Source of the DNA: Flavobacterium urocaniciphilum
GTDB taxonomy: Bacteria > Bacteroidota > Bacteroidia > Flavobacteriales > Flavobacteriaceae
Length of the DNA: 64,000 bases
Assembly: GCF_900110615.1 (NCBI RefSeq)
Contig: NZ_FOEI01000002.1
Span: 1-64,000, forward strand
Direction: 5' to 3'
The position numbers and the translations under genes were made by a program. Positions 17,013 to 25,905 of the stretch are shown piece after piece. A model generated the notes under the pieces. That model was given only the letters and a program-made list of their open reading frames with translations, had not been told where the DNA came from and did no database searches. The first letter of the stretch is position 1. Each line of letters begins with the position of its first letter.

Positions 17013-19697
17013 TTGAAAAATCTACAACTAAAATATATACTTTCTGTTGGTGTTTTGGCTATAATTTTAGCCTGTTCAACAAGAAAAGATTCAGCTATTA
17101 ATCGCGGTTGGCATTCCATGAACACCAAATATAATGTTCATTATAATGGAGATCTAGCACTTCAAAAAGGAATTGATGAAGTTAAAGCAACTTATACCGA
17201 CAATTTTTGGGATGTGCTACCTTTAGAAAGAATGCAAATTACAGAAGAAGAACAAAAACCTGGCGATACTAAAAATGCCAATTTTGAACGCGCTGAAACC
17301 AAAGCAACAAAAGCCATTCAAAAGCATTCCATGAATATTGGTGGTTATGAGAAAAATAACCAAATCGATGAATCGTACTTAATGTTAGGAAAAGCAAGGT
17401 ATTATGATCATCGTTACTTACCTGCGATGGAAGCGTTTAATTATATTCTTTACAAATATCCAAATAGTAATAATGTGTATCAAGCACAAGTTTGGAGAGA
17501 AAAAGTAAACCTAAAATTAGAAAACGAACAATTGGCTATAAAAAATCTGACAAGAACTTTAAAAGGTCAGAAGAAAATTAAAAGTCAAGATTTAGCAGAT
17601 ATTCATGCGGTTTTAACTCAAGCTTACATTCAAACTAATGCAATAGACAGTGCGATTGCAACAATTAAAATTGCAAAATCTGAAACAAAATTAAAAGAAG
17701 AAAAAGCGCGTTATACGTTTATTTTAGGTCAATTGTATGAAAAATTAAACTATAAGGATAGTGCTTTTGTAGCTTTTCAAGAGGTGATTGATATGAAAAG
17801 AAAATCACCAAGAAGCTATACAATTTATTCACACTATAAGCAATTCTATCAGTTTGATTATGAAAAAGGTGATACGGTAGCATTTCATAAAAACTTAGAT
17901 AAATTATTAGAAAATATTGAAAACAAAAGATTTAAAGATATTTTACATCATCAAAGAGCGGTTTTTTATGATAATAAAAAGAATGAGTCATTAGCTATTA
18001 AAAATTATAATAAATCAATTAAAGAATCTTCGGGAGATAGATATTTAATGGCTTCTAATTACAGAAACATTTCTACTATTTATTATAAGAAGCATGATTT
18101 TCATAACTCGAAAAAGTATTTAGATTCTACACTGTTACATTTAACAGAAAAAAATGCTGAATTTAAACCGTTAAAAAAGAAATTAGATATTTTAACGGAT
18201 GTTGTTAAATATGAAGATATCATTAATCATGCAGATAGTGTAATTACTGTTTCAAGAATGTCGCCTTCAGATCAAATTAATTATTATAAAGATTACATCT
18301 TAAAATTAAAAAAGCAAGATTCTATTGCAGCTAAAAAAATGGCTGAAAAAGCTATTTTGCCAAATTCAAATCCAAAAGGAGCATTAAAAGGAAAAGAAGA
18401 TTTTGGAAATATGGCGCCTCCAGGACCGGGTGGAGCAATGAATCCAATTCCTGATCCAACAAGTAAAAAAGAACAAATGGTCAACAAATTGGATAATCCT
18501 CCAGTTGTAAATCCAACTCCAAAATCTAGTTCTTCATCTTCTTATACTCAAAGTAATTTCTACTTTTATAATCCTACAACTGTAGCACAAGGAAAAATTA
18601 CCTTTATTAAAAAATGGGGTGATAGAAAACTAGTAGATAACTGGAAATGGAATGCTTCATCCGGAAATAATTCTCAAGATAATCCAATTGAAGATGATAC
18701 TATTGAAGATAATACAGTTGATATTAATGATTTGGAAAATGCGGGTGCTGAACCAAAATATACTACAGCTTTTTATATTGATCAATTGCCAAAGGATACA
18801 AAAATTCTAGATAGTTTAAATATAGAAGCAAATCATGCGCGTTTTCTGTTAGGTTCAATTTTTAAAGAAAAATTAAAAGAAAATAAATTAGCAATTAATA
18901 CATATGAAGATATTCTAATCAATAAACCAGAACAAAAATTAGTTTTGCCAACGTATTATAATTTATACCAATTATATAGTTTGGAAAATTCAAGTAAGGC
19001 TTCTGAATTTAAACAAAAAATAGTATCTGAATATCCAGAAAGTAGATATGCTTCTGTTTTTAATAACACTACAGTAAATGCTGAAATAAATGCCGATTCC
19101 GAATTTAATGCCTTGTATTCGAAAATTGAAAAAGGTCAATATCGAGAAGCAAATTTAGAAATTGATGCTTTATTGAAAAAATATGATGGAGACGAATTGA
19201 ACGCTAAATTTGATGTTTTAAAAGCGAAAATATCAGCACGATTATTTGGACTTACAGCGTATAAAGCAGCATTGCAAAAAATCGTTAAAAACTATCCTAA
19301 AAATATAGAAACAGAAAAAGTTGGAACAATTTTAGGAAGAGATATTCCAGTTTTAGAAGCGTTACAATTTGGAGCGGAATCTAAATCGTATAATTTAATT
19401 TTCGTTACGAATTACCCTAATGAAGCTTCTCATAAAAACTTAATTGATAAGTTAAATAAATATGCAAAAGAATCTGGCGATGTTAAAATTAAAGTTTCAA
19501 ATGATATATATAATGTAGAAAAGAACATTATTGTATTACACGGAATTATTAATAAAGGTACAGCCGAATCGGTTGCAAGTTATTTGAAAGAACACAAAGA
19601 TTATAAATTGAAAGATACGGCAATTGTAATTTCAAATGAAGATTATAAAGTGATTCAAGTAAAGAAAAACTTAGAAGAATATTTAACAAAACAGTAA
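17013..19697 (+). CDS. sprE: SprE-like gliding motility / T9SS lipoprotein with TPR repeats
   Basis: The 894-residue lipoprotein (Cys21 in ILACSTRKDS) continues with NRGWHSMNTKYNVHYNG, the characteristic opening of SprE/PorW proteins, then many TPR-like helical pairs (about 110-400), a low-complexity Pro/Gly/Ser linker (about 455-520), and a second TPR region (about 600-800). SprE is needed for gliding and for type IX secretion in Flavobacterium johnsoniae. Two T9SS-sorted substrates in this window are consistent with this. The start is TTG. It is followed after four bases by the bactofilin gene. The name is by recall of family features rather than a search. Confidence 0.8.
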   Translation: MKNLQLKYILSVGVLAIILACSTRKDSAINRGWHSMNTKYNVHYNGDLALQKGIDEVKATYTDNFWDVLPLERMQITEEEQKPGDTKNANFERAETKATKAIQKHSMNIGGYEKNNQIDESYLMLGKARYYDHRYLPAMEAFNYILYKYPNSNNVYQAQVWREKVNLKLENEQLAIKNLTRTLKGQKKIKSQDLADIHAVLTQAYIQTNAIDSAIATIKIAKSETKLKEEKARYTFILGQLYEKLNYKDSAFVAFQEVIDMKRKSPRSYTIYSHYKQFYQFDYEKGDTVAFHKNLDKLLENIENKRFKDILHHQRAVFYDNKKNESLAIKNYNKSIKESSGDRYLMASNYRNISTIYYKKHDFHNSKKYLDSTLLHLTEKNAEFKPLKKKLDILTDVVKYEDIINHADSVITVSRMSPSDQINYYKDYILKLKKQDSIAAKKMAEKAILPNSNPKGALKGKEDFGNMAPPGPGGAMNPIPDPTSKKEQMVNKLDNPPVVNPTPKSSSSSSYTQSNFYFYNPTTVAQGKITFIKKWGDRKLVDNWKWNASSGNNSQDNPIEDDTIEDNTVDINDLENAGAEPKYTTAFYIDQLPKDTKILDSLNIEANHARFLLGSIFKEKLKENKLAINTYEDILINKPEQKLVLPTYYNLYQLYSLENSSKASEFKQKIVSEYPESRYASVFNNTTVNAEINADSEFNALYSKIEKGQYREANLEIDALLKKYDGDELNAKFDVLKAKISARLFGLTAYKAALQKIVKNYPKNIETEKVGTILGRDIPVLEALQFGAESKSYNLIFVTNYPNEASHKNLIDKLNKYAKESGDVKIKVSNDIYNVEKNIIVLHGIINKGTAESVASYLKEHKDYKLKDTAIVISNEDYKVIQVKKNLEEYLTKQ

Positions 19698-19701
19698 GTC
19701 G

Positions 19702-20058
19702 ATGTCAGATAAGAAAACAAAATCAGATTACGATTTATTAGGTAGAACCAACCGAATTGTAGAACAAACCATTATTACTGGAAATATAGTTTGTGTGGCC
19801 GATTTCAGATTGGATGGCGAATTAATTGGTGATATTACATGTAAAGGTAAGATTGTGTTGGGTCCGAAAAGCAAAGTGGAAGGAAATATTACCTGTAAAA
19901 ATATCGATATTGAAGGTAAGTTTAATGGTAAGTTAGTAGTTGAAGAGTTACTAGGAATTAAAAAATCAGCCAAAATTTCAGGTGAAGTAGTGGTTGGAAA
20001 ATTAGCCATAGAACCTGGAGCTATTTTTGAAGCCAGTTGCGAAATGAGAAATTCTTAA
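19702..20058 (+). CDS. Bactofilin (polymer-forming cytoskeletal protein)
   Basis: The 118-residue protein is built of short repeating strands such as GNIVCVADFRLDGELIGDITCKGKIVLGPKSKVEGNI, the right-handed beta-helix pattern of bactofilins, which polymerise without nucleotide into filaments that organise cell-shape or surface machinery. Unstructured ends (about 1-20 and 110-118) flank the core. It is four bases behind the sprE-like gene and likely co-transcribed with it. Confidence 0.92.
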   Translation: MSDKKTKSDYDLLGRTNRIVEQTIITGNIVCVADFRLDGELIGDITCKGKIVLGPKSKVEGNITCKNIDIEGKFNGKLVVEELLGIKKSAKISGEVVVGKLAIEPGAIFEASCEMRNS

Positions 20059-20145
20059 TTTCGAATCCATCGAATCCTTTGGAAAAACAATTAGATGAGA
20101 TAAATGAAATCGGTTTAGACTTTATTCAACGAATACATTTCTTAT

Positions 20146-20373
20146 ATGGAACAAGAAAATAAAAATAAGCCAACTAATAAATGGATGCAACTAATTAGCA
20201 TTCCAGCTCAAATGGGTATTATTATTTTTTTGTTTGCTAAAATTGGTATGTTTGTAGACGAAAAATACCCCAACAAAAACAATGTCTATTTCTTAATCTT
20301 CACTTTGTTAGGAGTAGCATTGTCATTATATAATGTAATCCGACAGGTTAATAAAATAAATTCAGATAAATAA
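20146..20373 (+). CDS. AtpZ/AtpI-type small membrane protein
   Basis: The 75-residue protein has two transmembrane helices (about 14-33 and 45-63) and the sequence MGIIIFLFAKIGMFVDEKYPN, which resembles AtpZ/AtpI-type proteins that sit at the start of ATP synthase operons and help assemble the c-ring or transport magnesium. It precedes atpB and overlaps the next gene by one base. The family is short and variable, so the assignment rests partly on position. Confidence 0.8.
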   Translation: MEQENKNKPTNKWMQLISIPAQMGIIIFLFAKIGMFVDEKYPNKNNVYFLIFTLLGVALSLYNVIRQVNKINSDK

Positions 20374-20648
20374 TGGAGTTTTATTTTTTTAGTTTTCTTT
20401 TTTTATTGCTAACAACTTTTTTAAGTTACTTCGTTTTAAAGACTGTATCTAAAACAAAAAAAGAGAATTTAGGTTTTTGGTTTTTATTTGTTCTTACTTT
20501 GAAAACAATACTGTTTTATGCTTTTTTACATTATGTATTGCTTAAGAATATTGAATTTAATTTTGATTATAAGATTTTTGTTTGCAGTTTATATATGATT
20601 TTCGTGGTTTTTGAAGTTTATTTTGTTTCAAAATTGTTAAAAAACTAA
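20373..20648 (+). CDS. Three-helix membrane protein upstream of atpB (DUF6168-like)
   Basis: The 91-residue, strongly hydrophobic protein has three predicted helices (about 2-23, 33-55, 68-88) and few charged residues (KTVSKTKKEN in the first loop). Its start overlaps the AtpZ stop by one base, which points to translational coupling. Proteins of this kind lie before atpB in flavobacteria, in the position of a second AtpI/AtpQ-like subunit. A role in Fo assembly is inferred from position only. Confidence 0.65.
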   Translation: MEFYFFSFLFLLLTTFLSYFVLKTVSKTKKENLGFWFLFVLTLKTILFYAFLHYVLLKNIEFNFDYKIFVCSLYMIFVVFEVYFVSKLLKN

Positions 20649-20696
20649 AATTATGCAATCAAACTAAAAAATATTAAAAAAATCTCAATTTCAAAC

Positions 20697-20725
20697 TTGC
20701 TATATTAATAAAAATTGTACTTTTG
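20697..20725 (+). promoter_or_regulatory. Promoter of atpBEFHAG
   Basis: TTG (20697-20699) followed after 18 bases by TACTTTTG (20718-20725) is one of the best consensus matches in the window. It lies 35 bases before atpB, so atpB-G can be transcribed independently of the upstream sprE-bactofilin-atpZ genes. Confidence 0.85.
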
Positions 20726-20760
20726 CAAAAAAATTTAAACAATAAAATATAATATCTCAA

Positions 20761-21912
20761 ATGGTGATTTCAAACAAACCACTGAATTTATTTTTAGCGA
20801 TAGTAATTTCAATATTACCTTTATTTGGTTTCTCAAATGTTGCAAGTGATAGTGTAAGTCATTCTTCTGAAAAACATGCAGTAGAAGGCGCTCATAAAAC
20901 AGATGCTCATCATGCGGTTGGAGCGGTTAATGAGAAAGATGAGGTTAACGCTTACATAGAGCACCATTTACAAGATTCTTACGATTTTAATTTCTTTTCT
21001 GATGGTGAAGCTGGAAAACATTATGGTTTTTCGTTACCAGTAATTTTATGGGATAACGGATTGAAAGTGTTTTCGTCTTCAAAATTTCACAATGCTGAAG
21101 AATTAGCAAATGTAGATGGAAGTTACTATAAATTACACCATGGTAAAATTTATAGTTCAGATGCTACTGGGAAATTAGAATTAGATGCTCACAATCATCC
21201 TACAAATAACAAGCCTTTAGATTTCTCTATTACTAAAAATGTTGTTTCAATGTTATTTGCTGCTTTTTTAGTATTCTTTATGTTTACTAGTTTAGCTAAA
21301 GCGTATAGAAAAAACAACAGTATGCCAAAAGGATTTGGTAGAGTTTTAGAGCCGCTAATTATTTTTATTAGAGATGAAATTGCAATCCCAAATATTGGAG
21401 AGAAAAAATATAGAAAATTCATGGGTTATTTATTAACAGTATTTTTCTTTATTTGGATTCTGAATTTATTAGGAATGACTCCGCTAGGAATCAATGTTAC
21501 AGGAAATATTGCGGTAACTATCTGTTTAGCATTATTTACATTTATCATTACGCAATTCAGTGCTAATAAAGATTATTGGAAACATATTTTCTGGATGCCA
21601 GGTGTTCCAGTTCCAATGAAAATCATTTTAATGCCAATTGAATTATTAGGAACATTAACTAAACCATTTGCATTATTAATTCGTTTATTTGCAAATATTA
21701 CTGCTGGTCACGTAGTAATTATGAGTTTAATTGCAATGATTTTCGTAGGTAAAAATTTAGCTTCTGATTTACCAATTTCAATCGGATTAACATTGTTTAT
21801 CTCTGTTATTGAAATTTTAGTAGCCTTTTTGCAAGCGTTTATTTTTACAATGTTATCGTCATTATTTATTGGTATGGCGGTGCAAGATCATGATCATGAT
21901 GATCATCATTAA
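20761..21912 (+). CDS. atpB: ATP synthase Fo subunit a
   Basis: Subunit a forms the proton half-channels beside the c-ring. The 383-residue protein has an N-terminal signal-like segment, a His-rich periplasmic extension (about 30-155) that makes it longer than the roughly 270 residues of E. coli, then the core helices with the essential arginine in ALLIRLFANITAGHVVIMS. The C terminus is a His/Asp tail (QDHDHDDHH). An extended N terminus is normal in Bacteroidetes. First gene after the operon promoter. Confidence 0.96.
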   Translation: MVISNKPLNLFLAIVISILPLFGFSNVASDSVSHSSEKHAVEGAHKTDAHHAVGAVNEKDEVNAYIEHHLQDSYDFNFFSDGEAGKHYGFSLPVILWDNGLKVFSSSKFHNAEELANVDGSYYKLHHGKIYSSDATGKLELDAHNHPTNNKPLDFSITKNVVSMLFAAFLVFFMFTSLAKAYRKNNSMPKGFGRVLEPLIIFIRDEIAIPNIGEKKYRKFMGYLLTVFFFIWILNLLGMTPLGINVTGNIAVTICLALFTFIITQFSANKDYWKHIFWMPGVPVPMKIILMPIELLGTLTKPFALLIRLFANITAGHVVIMSLIAMIFVGKNLASDLPISIGLTLFISVIEILVAFLQAFIFTMLSSLFIGMAVQDHDHDDHH

Positions 21913-21949
21913 TAAAATTTAATATAAGTTTAATTTTAATATATATATT

Positions 21950-22147
21950 ATGAACATTCCAATGTTAGTAGGTGCAGGTTTAGTAGTAATCGGTGCTGGT
22001 TTAGGTTTAGGTAAAATCGGTGGTTCTGCAATGGATGCTATTGCTCGTCAGCCAGAAGCTGCTGGTAAAATCCAAACTGCGATGATTATTATTGCTGCGT
22101 TATTAGAAGGTTTAGCATTCGCTGCTTTAATCTTAGGTAAAGCTTAA
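21950..22147 (+). CDS. atpE: ATP synthase Fo subunit c
   Basis: The 65-residue double-helix hairpin forms the rotating ring. Helix 1 has the glycine-rich GAGLVVIGAGLGLGKIGG, the polar loop ARQPEAAGK and helix 2 the ion-binding carboxylate Glu53 in ALLEGLAFAAL. The residue after Glu53 is Gly rather than Ser/Thr, and the Na+ ligand pattern is absent, so a proton-driven ring is expected. A hairpin with a T-run directly follows, separating it from atpF. Confidence 0.97.
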   Translation: MNIPMLVGAGLVVIGAGLGLGKIGGSAMDAIARQPEAAGKIQTAMIIIAALLEGLAFAALILGKA

Positions 22148-22157
22148 TTAAAAAAGA

Positions 22158-22195
22158 AACAAAACCTGTAACGGTTGGTTGCAGGTTTGTTTTTA
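22158..22195 (+). promoter_or_regulatory. Intra-operon hairpin with T-run between atpE and atpF
   Basis: AACAAAACCTG / CAGGTTTGTT with AAC/GTT extending the stem is followed by TTTTT. It has the form of an intrinsic terminator or 3' stabiliser but lies inside the atp operon, directly after the gene for the subunit needed in most copies. Confidence 0.65.
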
Positions 22196-22231
22196 TTCAA
22201 AAAACTAAATTAATTACAACTCAAATATAAA

Positions 22232-22732
22232 ATGGATAAGTTAATTAACGATTTTTCATTCGGTTTATTCTTTTGGCAAGCTATAATTTTAGTGGTGTTA
22301 ATTGTATTATTGGTTAAATTTGCTTGGAAACCAATTATGACTACAATTACAGAGCGTGAAGAAGGTATCAAAGATGCTTTATTATCTGCTGAGAACGCTA
22401 GAAAAGAAATGCTAGCTTTAAAATCTGATAACCAAAAGTTATTAGACGAAGCTCGTGCTGAAAGAGACGCTATGATTAAAGATGCTACAGCTATCAAAGA
22501 TAAAATGATTGCTGATGCTAAAGAAGAAGCACAAGTTCAAGGTGCTAAAATGATTGAGCAAGCAAAAGCTACAATCGAAAGCGAAAAAAATAGTGCTATG
22601 GCAGAAATCAAAAATCAGGTTTCTTCATTATCATTAGAAATCGCTGAAAAATTATTAAAACAAGAACTTTCTAACAAAGAATCTCAAACTGCTTTAGTTG
22701 AGAAAATGTTAGGAGATGTTAAATTAAACTAA
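22232..22732 (+). CDS. atpF: ATP synthase Fo subunit b
   Basis: The peripheral stalk subunit has one N-terminal membrane helix (GLFFWQAIILVVLIVLLVKF, about 10-30) followed by a long charged alpha-helix (about 35-160) rich in Ala, Lys and Glu that forms the dimeric stator arm. Its 166 residues match the usual length. A single b gene is present, so the stalk is a homodimer. It sits between atpE and atpH as in most bacteria. Confidence 0.96.
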   Translation: MDKLINDFSFGLFFWQAIILVVLIVLLVKFAWKPIMTTITEREEGIKDALLSAENARKEMLALKSDNQKLLDEARAERDAMIKDATAIKDKMIADAKEEAQVQGAKMIEQAKATIESEKNSAMAEIKNQVSSLSLEIAEKLLKQELSNKESQTALVEKMLGDVKLN

Positions 22733-22741
22733 TCAATAGTT

Positions 22742-23272
22742 ATGTCAAGAGCTGCGATTAGATACGCAAAAGCAATTTTAGATATCGCTTCAGTTAATAA
22801 TAATACTGTTGCGGTAAATAATGATATGAAATCAATTGTTTTAGCTACTAAAGAAAGTACAGAATTAAAAGAATTTTTTGCAAACCCAATCGTTTCAGAA
22901 AATGTAAAATTAAACGCTGTTAAAGAAATCTTTTCTTCAGTACAAAATGAAACAAATGGTTTATTTCAATTGCTTTTAGCGAATAAAAGATTTGAAATTT
23001 TACCTGCAATTGCTGCACAATTCAATACTTTGTTTGATGTTGCTAGTGGTGTAGAAACAGCTGTTGTTACAACTGCTATTCCTATGTCTGCTGAATTAGA
23101 AACTCAAGTGATGTCAAAATTAAAAGAGTTTTCATCAAACACAATTACAATCAAAAATGTAGTTGATGAATCTATCATTGGTGGTTTTGTGATCAGAATT
23201 GGAGACAAACAATATAATGCTTCTGTTGCAAATAAATTACAACAGTTAAAAAGAGAATTTACAACAAATTAA
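22742..23272 (+). CDS. atpH: ATP synthase F1 subunit delta
   Basis: Delta links the b-stalk to the top of the alpha/beta hexamer. The 176-residue protein opens with RAAIRYAKAILDIA, has the helical N-terminal domain with ELKEFFANPIVS and NGLFQLLLANKRFEIL, and the C-terminal GGFVIRIGDKQYNASVANKLQQLKREF, all typical. It lies 9 bases after atpF. Confidence 0.96.
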   Translation: MSRAAIRYAKAILDIASVNNNTVAVNNDMKSIVLATKESTELKEFFANPIVSENVKLNAVKEIFSSVQNETNGLFQLLLANKRFEILPAIAAQFNTLFDVASGVETAVVTTAIPMSAELETQVMSKLKEFSSNTITIKNVVDESIIGGFVIRIGDKQYNASVANKLQQLKREFTTN

Positions 23273-23296
23273 TAAATACCATTAAATATATATAAA

Positions 23297-24871
23297 ATGG
23301 CAGAAATTAAACCAGCTGAAATTTCAGCAATATTAAAGAAACAATTATCAGATTTTCAATCTGGTGCTACGTTAGAAGAAGTTGGTACTGTACTACAAGT
23401 TGGTGACGGTATTGCTCGTGTATATGGTTTATCAAATGCTCAATACGGTGAGTTAGTACAATTCGAAAACGGATTAGAAGCTATCGTATTGAACTTAGAG
23501 GAAGATAATGTTGGGGTTGTATTATTAGGACCATCAACAGGTATTAAAGAAGGTTCTAGCGTTAAAAGAACAAACAGAATTGCTTCTTTAAAAGTTGGTG
23601 AACAAATGGTTGGACGTGTAGTTGATACATTAGGTAACCCAATCGATGGTAAAGGACCAATTGGTGGTGAATTATACGAAATGCCATTAGAGCGTAAAGC
23701 TCCTGGGGTAATTTTCCGTCAGCCAGTAACTGAGCCATTACAAACTGGTATCAAAGCTATCGATGCTATGATTCCTGTTGGACGTGGACAACGTGAGTTA
23801 GTTATTGGTGACCGTCAAACTGGTAAATCTTCAGTTTGTTTAGATACTATCTTAAATCAAAAAGAATTTTATGATGCTGGTCAACCAGTATTCTGTATAT
23901 ATGTTGCTGTAGGTCAAAAAGCTTCTACAGTAGCTGCAATCGCAAAAACATTAGAAGAAAAAGGTGCAATGGCTTATACAGTTATCGTTGCTGCTAACGC
24001 TTCTGATCCAGCTCCAATGCAAGTATACGCTCCTATGGCAGGTGCTGCAATTGGTGAGTATTTCCGTGATTCAGGTCGTCCTGCTTTAATTATTTATGAT
24101 GATTTATCAAAGCAAGCTGTTGCTTACCGTGAAGTATCATTATTATTAAGAAGACCACCAGGTCGTGAGGCTTATCCTGGAGACGTTTTCTACTTACACT
24201 CTCGTTTATTAGAAAGAGCTTGTAAAGTAATTAACGATGATGAAATCGCTAAAAACATGAACGATTTACCAGAATCATTAAAAGGTATCGTAAAAGGTGG
24301 TGGTTCTTTAACTGCTTTGCCAATTATTGAAACTCAAGCTGGTGACGTTTCTGCATATATCCCAACAAACGTAATTTCGATTACAGACGGACAAATCTTC
24401 TTAGATGGTGATTTATTCAACTCTGGAGTTCGTCCTGCTATCAACGTAGGTATTTCGGTATCTCGTGTTGGAGGTAACGCGCAAATCAAATCAATGAAAA
24501 AAGTATCTGGTACATTAAAATTAGACCAAGCACAATTCCGTGAATTAGAAGCATTCGCGAAATTTGGTTCTGACTTAGATGCAGTTACTTTAAATGTAAT
24601 TGAAAAAGGTAAACGTAACGTAGAAATCTTAAAACAAGGTTTAAATGATCCGTTCGCTGTAGAAAATCAAGTTGCTATTATTTACGCTGGAACTAAAAAC
24701 TTATTAAAGAATGTTCCTGTAAACAAAGTAAAAGAATTCGAAAAAGACTTTTTACAATTCTTAAACTTAAAACATAGAGATACTTTAGATGCTTTAAAAG
24801 CTGGTAAATTTGATGATAACATCACAAATGTATTAGAAGCTGCTGCTAAAGAAATTTCAGCAAAATATTAA
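23297..24871 (+). CDS. atpA: ATP synthase F1 subunit alpha
   Basis: This is the regulatory nucleotide-binding subunit of F1. The 524-residue protein has the N-terminal crown ([16 protein letters not shown]), Walker [10 protein letters not shown] (about 175-183), the Walker B-like [11 protein letters not shown] and the signature [22 protein letters not shown]. The arginine finger lies in the conserved SVSRVGG. It is followed by 72 bases of imperfect short repeats before atpG. Confidence 0.98.
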   Translation: MAEIKPAEISAILKKQLSDFQSGATLEEVGTVLQVGDGIARVYGLSNAQYGELVQFENGLEAIVLNLEEDNVGVVLLGPSTGIKEGSSVKRTNRIASLKVGEQMVGRVVDTLGNPIDGKGPIGGELYEMPLERKAPGVIFRQPVTEPLQTGIKAIDAMIPVGRGQRELVIGDRQTGKSSVCLDTILNQKEFYDAGQPVFCIYVAVGQKASTVAAIAKTLEEKGAMAYTVIVAANASDPAPMQVYAPMAGAAIGEYFRDSGRPALIIYDDLSKQAVAYREVSLLLRRPPGREAYPGDVFYLHSRLLERACKVINDDEIAKNMNDLPESLKGIVKGGGSLTALPIIETQAGDVSAYIPTNVISITDGQIFLDGDLFNSGVRPAINVGISVSRVGGNAQIKSMKKVSGTLKLDQAQFRELEAFAKFGSDLDAVTLNVIEKGKRNVEILKQGLNDPFAVENQVAIIYAGTKNLLKNVPVNKVKEFEKDFLQFLNLKHRDTLDALKAGKFDDNITNVLEAAAKEISAKY

Positions 24872-24887
24872 TTAATTTTCAATTTCA

Positions 24888-24940
24888 ATGTGCCAATTCC
24901 CCAATTGGCGCATTGTGAATTGTCAAATTGACAAATTAAA
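24888..24940. repeat. Imperfect short repeats between atpA and atpG
   Basis: A series of words ending in AATT/ATT (CCAATT, CCCCAATT, GTGAATT, GTCAAATT, GACAAATT) follows at spacings of about 8 bases, and contains the palindromes CCAATTCCCCAATTGG and TTGTCAAATTGACAA. It resembles the short-period arrays at accB-accC and atpD-atpC. No terminator-like T-run accompanies it. Confidence 0.65.
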
Positions 24941-24943
24941 CAA

Positions 24944-25801
24944 ATGGCAAACTTAAAAGAAATACGTAATAGAATTACTTCTGTATCTTCAACGATGCAG
25001 ATTACTTCTGCTATGAAAATGGTTTCTGCTGCTAAATTAAAAAAAGCACAAGATGCTATCACTGCAATGCGTCCTTATTCTGAAAAATTAACAGAGTTAA
25101 TTCAAGGTTTAAGTGCATCTTTAGAAGGTGATGTTGCAGCTGAATATACTACTCAAAGAGAAGTTAAAAGAGTATTAGTTGTTGCTATTACTTCAAACAG
25201 AGGTTTGTGTGGTGCATTAAATTCAAATGTAATTAAGCAAGTTAAAGCCCTTTCTGATAAATACGGACATGATAATGTTGGTGTTTTTGCAATTGGTAAA
25301 AAAGCAAATGATGCTTTACATAAAACAAATTATGTAATCGCTAACAGAAGTGACATTTTTGATGATTTAACTTTTGATAACTCTGCTGAAATTGCTCAAG
25401 CTTTAACACATTTGTTTTTAGATGGTGAATACGATAAAATCGAATTAGTATACAACCAGTTTAAAAATGCTGCAACTCAAGTAGTAGTTAATGAACAATT
25501 TTTACCATTAGCTCCAATTGCAGGTTCTGATTCTATTTCTTCTGATTATATTTTTGAACCATCAAAAGTTGAAATCGTTTTAGAGTTAATACCAAAATCG
25601 TTAAAAACGCAATTGTATAAAGCTTTAAGAGATTCATTTGCTGCAGAACATGGTGCGCGTATGACAGCTATGCACAAAGCAACTGATAACGCAACCGAAT
25701 TAAGAAATCAATTAAAATTAACATATAACAAAGCACGTCAAGCGGCAATTACAGGAGAAATCCTTGAGATCGTTGGTGGAGCAGAGGCATTAAATAATTA
25801 A
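24944..25801 (+). CDS. atpG: ATP synthase F1 subunit gamma
   Basis: Gamma is the central rotor shaft. The 285-residue protein has the N-terminal helix NLKEIRNRITSVSSTMQITSAMKMVSAAKLKKAQ (split over residues 3-36), the Rossmann-like middle with SNRGLCGALNSNV and the C-terminal helix EHGARMTAMHKATDNA. It is the last gene of this block; atpD and atpC are about 35 kb downstream. Confidence 0.97.
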   Translation: MANLKEIRNRITSVSSTMQITSAMKMVSAAKLKKAQDAITAMRPYSEKLTELIQGLSASLEGDVAAEYTTQREVKRVLVVAITSNRGLCGALNSNVIKQVKALSDKYGHDNVGVFAIGKKANDALHKTNYVIANRSDIFDDLTFDNSAEIAQALTHLFLDGEYDKIELVYNQFKNAATQVVVNEQFLPLAPIAGSDSISSDYIFEPSKVEIVLELIPKSLKTQLYKALRDSFAAEHGARMTAMHKATDNATELRNQLKLTYNKARQAAITGEILEIVGGAEALNN

Positions 25802-25847
25802 AAATCTAGTAGATTTTAATTATAAAAGTTAATTTTTTAAAATACTT

Positions 25848-25875
25848 AAAGTCCCAATTTATTGGGACTTTTTTA
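25848..25875 (+). terminator. Terminator after atpG
   Basis: AAAGTCCCAAT / ATTGGGACTTT with a 2-base gap at the tip and a following TTTTT ends the atp block. Confidence 0.88.
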
Positions 25876-25880
25876 TTTTA

Positions 25881-25888
25881 TATATTTG
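25881..25888 (+). promoter_or_regulatory. -7 element of S9 peptidase promoter
   Basis: TATATTTG matches TAnnTTTG, 17 bases before the start of the peptidase gene. A TTG at 25862-25864 in the preceding terminator is 16 bases upstream. Confidence 0.6.
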
Positions 25889-25905
25889 TGTAAACACACA
25901 CAATT

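Noticed and set aside
20037..20157. Open stretch bridging bactofilin and the AtpZ-like gene, translating to a peptide of about 40 residues ending in HFLYGTRK
   Set aside because: No ATG start, overlaps both neighbours, and I recognise no family. It could be a coupled micropeptide but the sequence alone does not support a gene.
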